64,000 nucleotides of DNA from JACRLW01 sp046349595 (lineage in GTDB: Bacteria > Planctomycetota > UBA1135 > UBA2386): the NCBI GenBank assembly GCA_046349595.1, contig JAXMCA010000003.1:62001-126000 (forward strand), read 5' to 3'. Shown here in pieces: positions 1 through 9,285 of this stretch. A program made the position numbers and the translations under genes. Under the pieces are notes generated by a model. The model had not been told where the DNA came from, searched no databases, and saw nothing but the letters and a program-made list of their open reading frames with translations. Positions within the stretch are counted from its first letter, which is position 1. Every line of letters starts with the position of its first letter.

Positions 1-1
1 G

Positions 2-802
2 CCGCTGCCGCTCTACGCAGCCGCGCCCGGTGCCGTCGCCCTGCTCGATGCCGACCACGACGGCCACGTCGACGTGGTCGCACTCCCGCGGAGCGGCGGC
101 AACCTGGCCGTGTGGCGCTTCGATCCCCTCGCACGCGGCTTCGCGCGCGGCGAGATCCTCGCCCCCTCGGCACCCGAGCTCCGCAGCGGCATCGGCGCGC
201 TCGGAGTCGGCTGCTTCGCCGCGGATCTCGACGGCGACGGCGACCGCGACTGTGCGTGGCAGATCCCGAGCGGTGACCGCTGGCTGACGCTGTCCGGGAC
301 CACCGCCGACTTCACGCCGCGCTCGATCCACGAACAGAACGTCGGCACCCTGAGCGCGGTCGGCTTCCAGCGACAGGACTTCACCGTCGAACTGCCCGAC
401 GACCTGCTGCTCGCCGGCGTGCAGGACGTCGAGTTCGCGGTCTTCGTCGAGGACCCTTCGACGGGTGAGCCGGTGTACTGGACGCGCGACGTCGTCGCGA
501 TCGCTCCGGGTTCGCACAGCATCACCGTGCCCGTGCAGATCATGATCGACCCGCTCAATGCGCAGTGGGTCTGGCAGTCGCACGTCACGCGCCACCCGCT
601 GACCGGTGAGATCACCGCCTTCGGCAACACTTCGATCAGCGTGCACGGCAAGTCCGCGACACTGCGCTTCGCATCGGCCCTCGCGAGCTGGGACGGCCAC
701 GGCCAGAACGGCCCGCACGGCTCGGCGGTCGGCGTGCGCTGGAACGTCGTCGCCCCGCCGCCGCTGCCGCGCTCGGATCAGCAGCTGTTGCCCTGGGACT
801 GA
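2..802 (+). CDS. FG-GAP/VCBS repeat protein, C-terminal part (5' truncated by window)
   Basis: The open frame enters from the left edge, so the start is missing. The visible 266 residues hold two repeats of the FG-GAP/VCBS calcium-binding type: ALLDADHDGHVDVVAL near the beginning and FAADLDGDGDRDCAWQ about 70 codons in. After these comes a non-repeat region of about 170 residues of unknown fold ending in LLPWD. Such repeats form extracellular beta-propellers, and this group of bacteria carries many of them on secreted proteins, so a surface or exported role is inferred. Its 3' end overlaps the opposite-strand DUF2071 gene by 25 bases, tail to tail. The substrate or partner cannot be read from the sequence. 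Confidence 0.7.
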   Translation, partial: PLPLYAAAPGAVALLDADHDGHVDVVALPRSGGNLAVWRFDPLARGFARGEILAPSAPELRSGIGALGVGCFAADLDGDGDRDCAWQIPSGDRWLTLSGTTADFTPRSIHEQNVGTLSAVGFQRQDFTVELPDDLLLAGVQDVEFAVFVEDPSTGEPVYWTRDVVAIAPGSHSITVPVQIMIDPLNAQWVWQSHVTRHPLTGEITAFGNTSISVHGKSATLRFASALASWDGHGQNGPHGSAVGVRWNVVAPPPLPRSDQQLLPWD

Positions 803-1503
803 CCGCCGCTCTGCACCGGCAGCGCGGCCCACACGCGCAGCTCACGGGCGAAGAGCAGGGAATCCGGCTCGCGATCGAGAGCGATTCCGCCGCACAGCCG
901 CGTCATGTCGAGGCGCTCGTGTTGCCATCGGGCTCGCTGCAAGGGCCAGGGCTCGTGCTCGATGTCGCCGCGACGGATGTCATGGCGACGCGCCGCGGTG
1001 AACAGGCAGTAGCGCTCGCACAGGAAGTGCTCGAGCGATCCCAGCTCGGCGCGGAAGGGCGCGCCGAGCGGTGCGTAGCGGCAACGCAACTCGGCCGGGA
1101 CCGCACCGCGGTGCACGCGCCTGCTGCGGTACTCGATGGAGCCGTCGGCCTGCGGTGTGCAATGCATGTGCGCGTCGAAGTAGGGCAGGCCGAAGCTCGC
1201 ACGAGCGACGCGAACGGCGGGCCGATGCGCGGCGTCGAGGCTGAAGAACCACACGCCGGACCGCCCGCCGTGCCGCACGTAGGTGCGCAGGTTGAGCTCG
1301 GGGAAGGCCGAGGCGCCGGGCAGCGGAGGCAGGCAGCGCAGTCGGATCCCCGCCATGCGGAAGGGCACCACGGCGAGCCAGGCGCTGCCGTCGAAGGTCT
1401 CGAGTTCGAGCGCGTCGGGGACGTGCGGCCGCAGGCGCCGGGGATCGACACGCCAGTGCGCGAACAGCAGATCGTGCCAGCGCATCGCGAGTGCGCGCCG
1501 CAT
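778..1503 (-). CDS. DUF2071 / YqjF-family protein
   Basis: A 241-aa protein that fits the DUF2071 (YqjF-like) family in length and in its opening pattern: MRWHDLLFAHWRVDP, then RPHVPDALELETFDG and AWLAVVPFRMAGIR. The middle carries NLRTYVRHGG and GVWFFSLDAA, also typical of the family. The family has an acetoacetate-decarboxylase-like fold, but its biochemical role is not established. The ATG shares one base with the stop of the upstream CHAT gene (TGATG), so it is the last gene of the sigma/anti-sigma/CHAT operon. A second Met six codons downstream is an alternative start. Confidence 0.75.
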   Translation of the reverse strand: MRRALAMRWHDLLFAHWRVDPRRLRPHVPDALELETFDGSAWLAVVPFRMAGIRLRCLPPLPGASAFPELNLRTYVRHGGRSGVWFFSLDAAHRPAVRVARASFGLPYFDAHMHCTPQADGSIEYRSRRVHRGAVPAELRCRYAPLGAPFRAELGSLEHFLCERYCLFTAARRHDIRRGDIEHEPWPLQRARWQHERLDMTRLCGGIALDREPDSLLFARELRVWAALPVQSGGQSQGNSC

Positions 1504-4088
1504 CAGCCGTTCTCCGCGGGCGATCGGTTGCGACGACGACGGCGCGCGACCGCGACGATCAGCACCACGACTCCTCCGCCGCCGAACCACAGCGGCCGCA
1601 CGTCGGCCGTCTCCTCGGCGACGCCGTCGCCGAAGACCGCGAAGCCGGCCCAATAGCGCGGATGCGCGTAGTTCGGTGACGCCGCGAGCACCTCGCGGGC
1701 ACGCCGCATCGCCTCCGCCGCGTGGTCACCCGCAACGAGGAAGGCGTGGAACTGTCCCATCAGGTCCGAGGTGGCCTGCTGGTTCACCGGCCACAGCGAC
1801 GCGACCACGCCACGCGCGCCCGCGGCGACCGGCCAGCCGAGCAGACCGAGGCCGCCTTCACCGCCCTGCCCCGCGCCACCTTCGGCGGTGCTGCATGCGC
1901 TGAGCACGAGCAGCGCGCCGTGCAAGCCGATGCTGCACAGCGACGGCAATGCCACCGGACCGTCCGCGCACACCAGCAGCGATGCGGTGGGCACCATGCG
2001 ATCGACGATCGCATGCGCGCTGACGTGGACCACGTCGAAGCGATGCGCGGACAACAGCGCGCGCAGTCCCTCCAGGCTCGCCGCCGCGCCCGACAGCTCG
2101 ATCACCCCGCTGTGCACGCCCGCGACCAGACCGGCTTCCCGCGCCGAGAAGGTCAGGGGGTCGAGGTGCAGTCGCGCGGCGTCGGCCGGTGTCGCGATCG
2201 AGTGGATGATCGCGACACCCGCGCCCTCTGGCGCACGGCTCGCGAGCCGGCTCCGCAGCGACAGCGACGGCGCACGCTCGACGGCGCGGACGATCCCGAG
2301 CGGACGTCCGTCGACGCGCAGTGCCTCGAAGGGGAGCTGCGCGAGTTCGTCGTCGGGGCAGAACACGACGCGCGCAGCGTTCTTGCAGCGCATCGCGATC
2401 GCGGGCGGGAGCAACCGCTGCGCCGCGGCATCGAGCGCGGGCCAGGGGTCGTCGTCGCCGAGCATCGCGTCATGGGCACGCGCGAATGCGGCGCGCACCT
2501 CGCCGGCGGGGCCGAGTGCGATGCATTCACCGCCGTGGCCGGAGAGGGCCACGACGTACGCGGCGCGAGCGCCGATCCAGTACGAGAGGAACAGCGCACC
2601 CGGTTCGGCACGGGCCATCGAACGCAGCGCGGTCGCGTCGAGCGGAACCGCGTTCGCGCGCGAGCCGTCGGCCGATTCGCGTCGCGCATCCTCGAGCGCG
2701 CGCAGTTGTGCGTCGAGCGCCGAGGCATCGGCGCCGAGCGCAACACCCCGTATCGCGGCGGTGATGCGAGCCGCGTCGCCGGCCTTCGGCGGTTCGACGG
2801 CCCAGTCGAGCAGCGTGCGCGCCTTGCCGAACTCGAGGATCGCGAGCGCATCGGCGGCGTCGCCGGCCTGCGCGTCCCAGAGAGCGAGCAGACCCTCGAT
2901 GCAGCGCAGGTGCGCGGACGCGAGCCATGACCCGCCGAACAGGTCGACGGCGAGACCGGCGCGCGCGGCATCGAGCTCGTGGAGCGACTCGCGGTAGGCA
3001 GCGCGCGCCTCGTCGCGCCTCCCCTGTGCAGCGAGCGCGTCGCCGAGGAGCGCGTGCACCTGCACACGCTCGATGACCGCGTGACGGTCGCCGCGCAGCA
3101 GTTCGAGCGCCTCGCGATAGCGCGCCTCCGCCTGCCGGGCGGCGCCCTCACCGGGATCGAGGGCCTGCACGCACTCGCCGAGCGAACGCAGAGCGACGGC
3201 GCGATCGAGCGGTTCCTTCGCGACCTCGAGCAGACGCGTCCAGCAGTCGCGTGCCTCCTCGAATCGCCTGCCGAGCTCGTGGGCCTCACCCTGCAACATC
3301 AGTCCGCGCACCACCTGCCCGTTGCGCTCGACGGACTGTCCTGCGCGCAATGCGAAGTCGGCATCACCGCGGCGCAGCGCGATCAGTCCGCGCGGATAGG
3401 CGGCGATCTGCGGCGGCAGCTCCTTCAGGTAGACCTCGGCGCGTTCGAGGTCGCGACGCACGATGAACTCCCAGGCCAGGCGTCCGACGGCCTTCACTCG
3501 CCACGAGTCCTCGCGCGGCAGCTCGCGCAGCGCGCGATCGGCGCAGCTCTCGAGCAGACCGAGGCCACGCGCATCGTCGCCGTCGGCGAACGCGATCTGG
3601 GCACGCAGCATCGCGAGCGGCAGGCCGAGCCAGGGAGCTTCCTTCTCCGCGTCGTCGGACGTCAGGAACGCGCGCTCGTCGCGCAGCAGTTCGCGGAAGG
3701 TCGCGGCGTCGACGCACTGCTCGAGCAGCACGAGGTTCTGCGCGCGGTAGCCGCCGCTGAACACGCCGTCGGCGAGCGCCTGGGTGCGCGCCGCCAGTCC
3801 GAGCTTCGCGGCGTCGTCGAGTCGCCCTTGCCGCAACCTCACCTCCGCCTGCCGCTGCGCCACGAAGAAGCGCGTGCGCTCGCTCCGCCCCTTCGGCAGC
3901 GACCCGGCCGCGAGCCGCAGGCGATCGAGTTCGACGAACACCGCATCGAGGTCGGCGAATCCCTGTGCGCGCGGATCCTCCACCGCGCGAAACGCACGCA
4001 GCAGCGCCTGCTTCAGCTCATCGTCCTGCGCCTCACCCTGCGCGAACGCCGATGTGAGCGACAGCAGGACGGCAATGTTCGCACGCAT
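1503..4088 (-). CDS. Secreted or membrane-anchored CHAT-domain (caspase-like) protease with TPR-like region
   Basis: An 861-aa protein. It opens with a short hydrophobic signal-like segment (MRANIAVLLSLTSAFAQ). A long alpha-helical, Leu/Ala/Arg-rich region follows that looks like TPR repeats, then a C-terminal CHAT domain. The catalytic His-Cys pair is visible as VVHVSAHA (His near residue 692) and LSACSTAEGG (Cys near residue 732). A hydrophobic stretch followed by a run of arginines (about 834-853) looks like a C-terminal membrane anchor. CHAT proteases are clan CD cysteine peptidases, several of which cut effectors in bacterial immunity. Here the gene sits directly behind an ECF sigma factor and an anti-sigma-like membrane protein, 29 bases after the latter, so it is probably induced by that sigma factor. 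The start was chosen for its signal-like sequence. The substrate is unknown. Confidence 0.8.
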   Translation of the reverse strand: MRANIAVLLSLTSAFAQGEAQDDELKQALLRAFRAVEDPRAQGFADLDAVFVELDRLRLAAGSLPKGRSERTRFFVAQRQAEVRLRQGRLDDAAKLGLAARTQALADGVFSGGYRAQNLVLLEQCVDAATFRELLRDERAFLTSDDAEKEAPWLGLPLAMLRAQIAFADGDDARGLGLLESCADRALRELPREDSWRVKAVGRLAWEFIVRRDLERAEVYLKELPPQIAAYPRGLIALRRGDADFALRAGQSVERNGQVVRGLMLQGEAHELGRRFEEARDCWTRLLEVAKEPLDRAVALRSLGECVQALDPGEGAARQAEARYREALELLRGDRHAVIERVQVHALLGDALAAQGRRDEARAAYRESLHELDAARAGLAVDLFGGSWLASAHLRCIEGLLALWDAQAGDAADALAILEFGKARTLLDWAVEPPKAGDAARITAAIRGVALGADASALDAQLRALEDARRESADGSRANAVPLDATALRSMARAEPGALFLSYWIGARAAYVVALSGHGGECIALGPAGEVRAAFARAHDAMLGDDDPWPALDAAAQRLLPPAIAMRCKNAARVVFCPDDELAQLPFEALRVDGRPLGIVRAVERAPSLSLRSRLASRAPEGAGVAIIHSIATPADAARLHLDPLTFSAREAGLVAGVHSGVIELSGAAASLEGLRALLSAHRFDVVHVSAHAIVDRMVPTASLLVCADGPVALPSLCSIGLHGALLVLSACSTAEGGAGQGGEGGLGLLGWPVAAGARGVVASLWPVNQQATSDLMGQFHAFLVAGDHAAEAMRRAREVLAASPNYAHPRYWAGFAVFGDGVAEETADVRPLWFGGGGVVVLIVAVARRRRRNRSPAENG

Positions 4089-4117
4089 TGGGGCGACCAA
4101 TGCTAGCGACGCACCCC

Positions 4118-4867
4118 TCAATCGACGATGCGCAGCGGAAGATCGCCGGTCGTACCGAGGGCGATCCCCGCGCCGTCGCGCGCGACCACGCGCAGCCGCA
4201 GCTCGGCCTGGCCGACGAGCGTGCGGAGACGGGTGAACTCGTCGCCGGAGAGGGACCAGCGCGTCGAAGCCGAAGCATCCCTGGTGCGGACCAGGACTTC
4301 ACGTCCCGCCGCATCCACGATGCGTGCCTCGTAGCCCACCGCACCGATCACCGCGTGCCACGACAGCTCGGGGCGATCACCGCGCAGCTCCGCCTCCATC
4401 ACGATGCGCGTGACGCCGCCGAGCACGGAGTCGTCGGGCTTGGACCCGAGCAGCGCCGGTCGCGAGGGACCGCGGGTCAGCACGAAGATCAGAACGGCGG
4501 CGGCGAGCGCTCCGAGCGTGAGCCAGATGCCGCGACGACGCAGGTGCGCGCGGTGCATCGGGGCCACGGGAGTCCCGATGCGCAGGTGATCGCGCAGCGC
4601 CTGCTCCCCGCGCGCGGCGACCTGGGCGAGGCGAGCGAAACCCTCGTCGGACTCCTCGATGGCCGTGAGCGGTGCCGACACCGCGGAAAACAGCGCGCGC
4701 TCGCCGTCGAGCAGACCGTGCAGATCGTCGATCGACCGCAGCTCCTCGCCGAGGACCTCCTCGTCCGCGGCGAGTCGACGCATGCGCGCGTCCTCGTCGA
4801 GGGTCAGCGTGCGCCCGGCGTGGGCGCGCAGGAGCTGCTGGAACTCGTCGTGTTCAGGCCTGGACAT
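4118..4867 (-). CDS. Putative anti-sigma factor, single membrane span
   Basis: A 249-aa protein. The N-terminal half is acidic and soluble, one hydrophobic segment lies at about residues 113-131 (IWLTLGALAAAVLIFVLT), and the C-terminal domain ends PLRIVD. This layout, with a cytoplasmic sigma-binding part and an outer sensor part, is that of many anti-ECF-sigma factors, although I see no zinc-binding HxxxCxxC motif. The strongest evidence is position: the gene overlaps the 3' end of the ECF sigma gene by 14 bases. The start ATG has GGAG just upstream; a GTG one codon earlier is possible. It probably holds the sigma factor at the membrane and releases it on an outside signal. The function is inferred from context. 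Confidence 0.7.
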   Translation of the reverse strand: MSRPEHDEFQQLLRAHAGRTLTLDEDARMRRLAADEEVLGEELRSIDDLHGLLDGERALFSAVSAPLTAIEESDEGFARLAQVAARGEQALRDHLRIGTPVAPMHRAHLRRRGIWLTLGALAAAVLIFVLTRGPSRPALLGSKPDDSVLGGVTRIVMEAELRGDRPELSWHAVIGAVGYEARIVDAAGREVLVRTRDASASTRWSLSGDEFTRLRTLVGQAELRLRVVARDGAGIALGTTGDLPLRIVD

Positions 4868-5489
4868 CACGTCTCCTCAGTCGATCCTTCATGCGTGACA
4901 GCGCGCGGTAGCAGCGGTCCTTGACCGTGCTCGGCGCCACGTCGAGCTCGCGCGCGATGCGCTCGAAGCTCCAATCCTCGAAGAAGCGCAGCTCGACCAC
5001 GCGACGCTCCGCGTCGTCGAGCTCGTCGAGCGCGGAACGCAGCACCTCGAGCCGCTCGCGCGCGACGACCGCTCCATCGGGTGCCGCCCCACCGCCGTCG
5101 CTGAGGCGATCCTCCATCGAGTTGCCGTCGTCGTCGCGTGGCAGCAGGCGCAGGTGCGTGGCGCGGCGCCGCACCTCCGCGCGCAGGCAGTTGCGGCAGA
5201 AGCCGAAGGCCCAGCTCTCGAGCATCGCCCCGCCGGTGAAGTCGCGCAGCCGCGGCCACAGCGCCGCGTAGACCTGCTGCACCACGTCCTCGAGTGCTTC
5301 GGTCGGCAGGCCGTAGCCCTGCGTCTTGTTGAGCCGGAACACGAACTTCACCACGCAAGCGAGCCGCGCCAGCACCTCCTCGACCGCCGCCGACTCGCCG
5401 CGCAGCGCGCGGCGGACCAGGTGGAGGTCCCCCCCGGGCGCGAGGCGCGGGGAGGTGGCGGCGGTGAGGGATTCCGGACCGGCGGACAT
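4854..5489 (-). CDS. RNA polymerase ECF-type sigma factor
   Basis: A 211-aa sigma-70 family protein. Region 2 is visible as VVKFVFRLN, EDVVQQVYAALWPRL and ESWAFGFCRNCLRAEVRRR. Region 4 is visible as DDAERRVVELRFFEDWSFERIARELDVAPSTVKDR, followed by RALSRMKDRL, a helix-turn-helix expected to read the -35 box. Family length and domain order are those of planctomycete ECF factors. It is the first gene of a leftward operon sigma, anti-sigma-like, CHAT protease, DUF2071, so the regulon probably includes the CHAT protease. An upstream extension of the frame is rejected because it is Arg/Gly-rich and not sigma-like. Confidence 0.9.
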   Translation of the reverse strand: MSAGPESLTAATSPRLAPGGDLHLVRRALRGESAAVEEVLARLACVVKFVFRLNKTQGYGLPTEALEDVVQQVYAALWPRLRDFTGGAMLESWAFGFCRNCLRAEVRRRATHLRLLPRDDDGNSMEDRLSDGGGAAPDGAVVARERLEVLRSALDELDDAERRVVELRFFEDWSFERIARELDVAPSTVKDRCYRALSRMKDRLRRRDVQA

Positions 5490-5659
5490 GGACGGGCGGT
5501 GATTGTCGCGGGGAGTCCCGACCGCCGGACCGAATCCTCCGCCGCCGCGGAATCTCCGCCGCAGCCGAGGGATCCGAGCCGCCCACGGACCGCTCGACGT
5601 AGGATCGCCATCGGTCCGGAAGCCACGCCGGGCCCCGCGTCCCACCGCGCGGATCCACC

Positions 5660-7888
5660 ATGGCCCAGGCAAGCTCCCCCCTTGCGGTGGCCGGTCTGCT
5701 CGTCCTCCTCGCCGGTTGCGGCCGAGGCGACGTGCCGGCACCCGGACCTCTGCTGTCTCCCTTCGTCCACCGGATCGTCGACGCCGATCCGCCGGGCGGT
5801 CGCGACTGCTGCACCGATGTGCTCGCCGTCGGCGACCTCGACGGCGACGGCCGCCCCGACCTCGTGATTGGCTCCGAGCACGATCCGGAGATCGGGCTGG
5901 TGTGGTACCGGGCCCCGGACTGGCGCCGGCTCCCGATCGCCAAGGGCGACTTCACGACCGACGCCACGCTCGCGGACATCGACGGCGACGGCCGTCTCGA
6001 CATCGTGATCTGCGACCTCGGTCGGGAACGCGGCCTGTGCTGGTTCCGCAATCCCGGGCAGGTGGGCGACTGGACCCGCGAGCGCATCGGCGATGCCTAT
6101 GCCCACGACGTGCGCGTCGCCGACCTCGACGGCGACGGCCTGCTCGACGTCGTCGCCTGCGACAAGAAGCGCGTCATGCTGTTCGCGCACGGTTCGGACA
6201 GCTGGTCGATGCAACTGCTCAGCTCGCGCGAGGGCGAGGGCATCGACATCGCGGACATCGACGGCGACGGACGCTCCGACCTCTGCTTCGGTGCGAGCTG
6301 GCTGCGCAACCCGGGTGAACCCGGTGCCGCGTGGGCCGAGTTCGCCGTGGCGCGCGGCTGGCCGACCTCGACGCGCGTGGTCGCGGCCGACATCGACGGC
6401 GACCACCGTCTCGACCTGGTGTTGAGTGCATCGGAGGGTCCCGGTCGCGTCTCCTGGTTCGCGCGCACCGAGGACGATCGCGACGCGCGCTGGACCGAGC
6501 ACGTGGTGTGGGACGACGACCTCGTCGGCGTGCACTCGCTGCGCGTCTGCGACGTCGACCTCGACGGCCGACCGGACATCGTCTGCGCCGAGATGCACAC
6601 CTCGCCGCACAAGCGCGTGGCGGTGCTCTACCAGGACGCTCCCGACCAGTGGCGGCCGCTCGTCCTCTCGGAGGAGGGTTCGCACAACCTGGTGGCCGTC
6701 GACCTCGACGGCGACGGCGACATCGACCTGGTCGGCAAGCAGTACGCGAGTGAGGGTCGTCGCGTGGAGACGTGGGAGAACCAGCTGTTCGCGAAGCGCG
6801 CCTTCACCGCGCTGCAGATCGACCGCGATCGACCCGACGACCAGTTCGGCAAGATGGGCATCGGCTTCGCCGATCTCGACGGCGACCGCCGCACCGACGT
6901 CTTCGCGGGCGGCTATGCCTACCTCAATCCCGGCGGTGACCTCAGCGGCGAATGGCGTCGCGAGCGCCTGCCGGGCGCCTGCGATGCGCATCTCGCGGTC
7001 GACGTCGACCATGACGGCGACCCCGATCTGCTCGGCTTCGACCAGCGCGCGCTGGTCTGGCTGGAGCGCGACCGCGGCGGCAACTGGCACGAGTCCGTGC
7101 TGGCGCAACTCCAGGACGGCCGCACCCAGGGCGAGGCGATCGGCCAGCTCTTCGGGGGCGGACGCGAGGAGTTCGTGTTCACGCGCGGCAAGCGCCTGTT
7201 CGCGGTCACGCTCCCCGACCATCCCGAGCAATTGCCGTGGGACGTGCGCCTGCTGACCAGCGACATCGAGGAGGAAGGACTCGCGCTCGGCGACCTCGAC
7301 GGCGACGGCGACCTCGACGTGTTCGGCGAGGACATCGACGGTCACGAGACCTGCTGCTTCCTCAACCCCGGCGGAGACGGTCGCGGCACCTGGCGCAAGG
7401 TCCCGCTCGGCGGCTCGCGCGAATGGCTCGACCGTCTCGCCCGCGTCGATCTCGACGGCGACGGCGTGGCCGAGCTGGTCACCACCGAGGAGACGCAGGA
7501 CTGGAGCTACGACGCGAACGTCTACGTGCGCTTCGCGCCGAAGGCCCCGGACACGGCCTGGACCACGCTGCCGATCGCGCGCCTGCGCAGCGTCAACAGC
7601 ATGGAGGTCGGCGACATCGACGGGGACGGCCACCCCGACATCGTGATCGCCGAGCATACCGACCAGCGTCGCGCCGACGGCGCACCCGACAACATCACCG
7701 CGGTGCTCTTCAACGGCGGCGACGGCCGCACCTGGCGCACCGAGTACGTCGACGTCGGCCCGCGCAGCAGCCACCTCGGCGCACGCCTCTGCGATCTCGA
7801 CGGCGACGGCGACCTCGACATCGTGTCCCCGGCCTGGCGTCAGTTCCGCGAGTTGCACCTGTGGCGCAACGACCGGCCGCGGCGCTGA
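5660..7888 (+). CDS. FG-GAP/VCBS repeat lipoprotein
   Basis: A 742-aa protein starting with a lipoprotein signal (LLVLLAGCG, lipobox LAGC), so it is exported and probably anchored to a membrane. The rest is a long array of FG-GAP/VCBS repeats, most with the calcium-binding core D-x-D-G-D (for example GDLDGDGRPDLVIG, ADIDGDGRLDIVIC, GDLDGDGDLDVFGE, CDLDGDGDLDIVSP). Spacing suggests two consecutive seven-bladed propellers. Proteins of this type are abundant in Planctomycetota and are thought to take part in surface recognition or binding; no catalytic motif is visible. It is divergent from the ECF sigma gene, with 170 bases between them. Confidence 0.85.
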   Translation: MAQASSPLAVAGLLVLLAGCGRGDVPAPGPLLSPFVHRIVDADPPGGRDCCTDVLAVGDLDGDGRPDLVIGSEHDPEIGLVWYRAPDWRRLPIAKGDFTTDATLADIDGDGRLDIVICDLGRERGLCWFRNPGQVGDWTRERIGDAYAHDVRVADLDGDGLLDVVACDKKRVMLFAHGSDSWSMQLLSSREGEGIDIADIDGDGRSDLCFGASWLRNPGEPGAAWAEFAVARGWPTSTRVVAADIDGDHRLDLVLSASEGPGRVSWFARTEDDRDARWTEHVVWDDDLVGVHSLRVCDVDLDGRPDIVCAEMHTSPHKRVAVLYQDAPDQWRPLVLSEEGSHNLVAVDLDGDGDIDLVGKQYASEGRRVETWENQLFAKRAFTALQIDRDRPDDQFGKMGIGFADLDGDRRTDVFAGGYAYLNPGGDLSGEWRRERLPGACDAHLAVDVDHDGDPDLLGFDQRALVWLERDRGGNWHESVLAQLQDGRTQGEAIGQLFGGGREEFVFTRGKRLFAVTLPDHPEQLPWDVRLLTSDIEEEGLALGDLDGDGDLDVFGEDIDGHETCCFLNPGGDGRGTWRKVPLGGSREWLDRLARVDLDGDGVAELVTTEETQDWSYDANVYVRFAPKAPDTAWTTLPIARLRSVNSMEVGDIDGDGHPDIVIAEHTDQRRADGAPDNITAVLFNGGDGRTWRTEYVDVGPRSSHLGARLCDLDGDGDLDIVSPAWRQFRELHLWRNDRPRR

Positions 7889-7907
7889 ACCGCCTGCGCA
7901 GGGCGGC

Positions 7908-7913
7908 TACGCT
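7908..7913 (+). promoter_or_regulatory. Candidate -10 box (TACGCT) of the acuC-like gene
   Basis: TACGCT lies 8 bases before the ATG of the deacetylase gene. If used, transcription would start at or within a few bases of the ATG, giving a leaderless or nearly leaderless mRNA. The same spacing recurs at other genes in the window. No convincing -35 box is visible. Confidence 0.35.
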
Positions 7914-7921
7914 CGCGCCCC

Positions 7922-9073
7922 ATGTCCGATGCGCTGCTCGTCGACGCACTCGCGCTGCCGGTCTACGACCTCGGTGATGCGCATCCCTTCGCGCCCTTCC
8001 GCCAGCAGCCGCTGTTCGACCTTCTGCGCGCGCATCGGCTGTTCGACGACCACGAGTTGCTGATCCCGCATGCGGCGAGCGACGAGGAGCTGACGCGCAT
8101 CCACGACCCAGGCTACGTGCGCCTGCTGGAGCGACTCGACGATCCAGAGGACCACGACGCGATCCGGCTGGCGCCGGTCTACGGCATGGGCACGAGCGAC
8201 AACCCGATCTGCCGCGGCCAGCACGCCTCCGCCGCTGCTGCGGTCGGCGGCACGCTCGCCTGCATGCGCGCGGTGCTCGAAGGGCGGGCCCGCGCCGCGT
8301 TCAACAGCACCGGCGGACTGCACCACGCGATGCCCGGCGCGGCGTCCGGCTTCTGCCTCTACAACGACCTTGCCGTCGCGATCGACGAGGCGCTGCGATC
8401 CGGCTTCGAACGCGTGGCCTACATCGACTTCGACGTGCACCACGGCGACGGCGTGGAGTGGATCTTCCGCGAGGACCCGCGCGTGCTCACCATCAGCCTG
8501 CACGAGACTCCGGACACGCGCTGGCCCTTCACCGGCCGTGTCACCGACCGGGGTCGAGGACGCGGCGAAGGCTTCGCGATCAACCTGCCCTTCGCGCCCG
8601 GCACCTGCGATCGGAGCTGGACGTCGATCGCGCGCGACGTGCTCGGCACCGCGCTGACACGCTTCGCGCCGCAGGTGCTCGTGACCCAGCACGGCTGCGA
8701 CCCGCACCACAGCGATCCACTCGCCGACCTGTCCCTGACCACGAGCGCCTTCGCGAGCGCTGCGATGTTGTCCCGCGAACTCGCCGACTCGATCTGCGAG
8801 GGCCGCTGGGTCGCCACCGGCGGAGGTGGCTACCAGCCGGTCACCGTGATCCCGCGCGCATGGTCGATGGTCTGGTGTGCGGTGTCCGGACGGCCGATCC
8901 CCGACGCGGTCGACGAGGGCTGGCGGGCACGCTGGCAGGCACGCAGCCGCGATGCCCTGCCGCGGCGCTTCCTCGACGATCGCTACGAGGATCCGCGCGA
9001 AGAGCAGGCGGCCCGCAGCAATGCCGCGATGCGCGATGCCCTGCGCCGCGTGAATCCGCAGCTCTGCGGTTGA
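7922..9073 (+). CDS. Histone deacetylase / AcuC superfamily amidohydrolase
   Basis: A 383-aa zinc-dependent deacylase of the arginase/deacetylase fold. Family motifs are clear: STGGLHHAMPGAASGFCLYND, which carries the paired catalytic His, then YIDFDVHHGDGVEWIF with the D-x-H metal ligands, TISLHE, and ATGGGGYQP near the C-terminus. Length and order match bacterial AcuC-like proteins that remove acyl groups from lysines or small amines; acetoin catabolism is only one possible context and no acetoin genes are nearby. The gene has a -10-like box just upstream and stands alone. The symbol acuC is not assigned because the substrate is not known. Confidence 0.88.
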   Translation: MSDALLVDALALPVYDLGDAHPFAPFRQQPLFDLLRAHRLFDDHELLIPHAASDEELTRIHDPGYVRLLERLDDPEDHDAIRLAPVYGMGTSDNPICRGQHASAAAAVGGTLACMRAVLEGRARAAFNSTGGLHHAMPGAASGFCLYNDLAVAIDEALRSGFERVAYIDFDVHHGDGVEWIFREDPRVLTISLHETPDTRWPFTGRVTDRGRGRGEGFAINLPFAPGTCDRSWTSIARDVLGTALTRFAPQVLVTQHGCDPHHSDPLADLSLTTSAFASAAMLSRELADSICEGRWVATGGGGYQPVTVIPRAWSMVWCAVSGRPIPDAVDEGWRARWQARSRDALPRRFLDDRYEDPREEQAARSNAAMRDALRRVNPQLCG

Positions 9074-9285
9074 CCCCCGTCCCGCGCGCTTGACCGTCCT
9101 CGTCGCGTGATCTACCTCGCGCAGCCGACGCCCGCCGAGGCGACATCCTCCCCCTCGTCGTCACGGCAGCGGCCGGATACGGTCGCGGCGTCGGCGACGA
9201 CGTCACCCTCCCGACCCGGACCTCCGCTCGCGTGGCGAAGCACGACCTGCACCGGGCGGACACGCTGCGCACCTCCCCGCTCCGC

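Noticed and set aside
5348..7858. Long open frame of 836 codons on the - strand opposite the FG-GAP lipoprotein
   Set aside because: It is a shadow: the repeated GAC-GGC-GAC codons of the FG-GAP repeats keep the opposite frame open (EVAVAVEI-type repeats). The + strand has a lipoprotein signal and real repeats.
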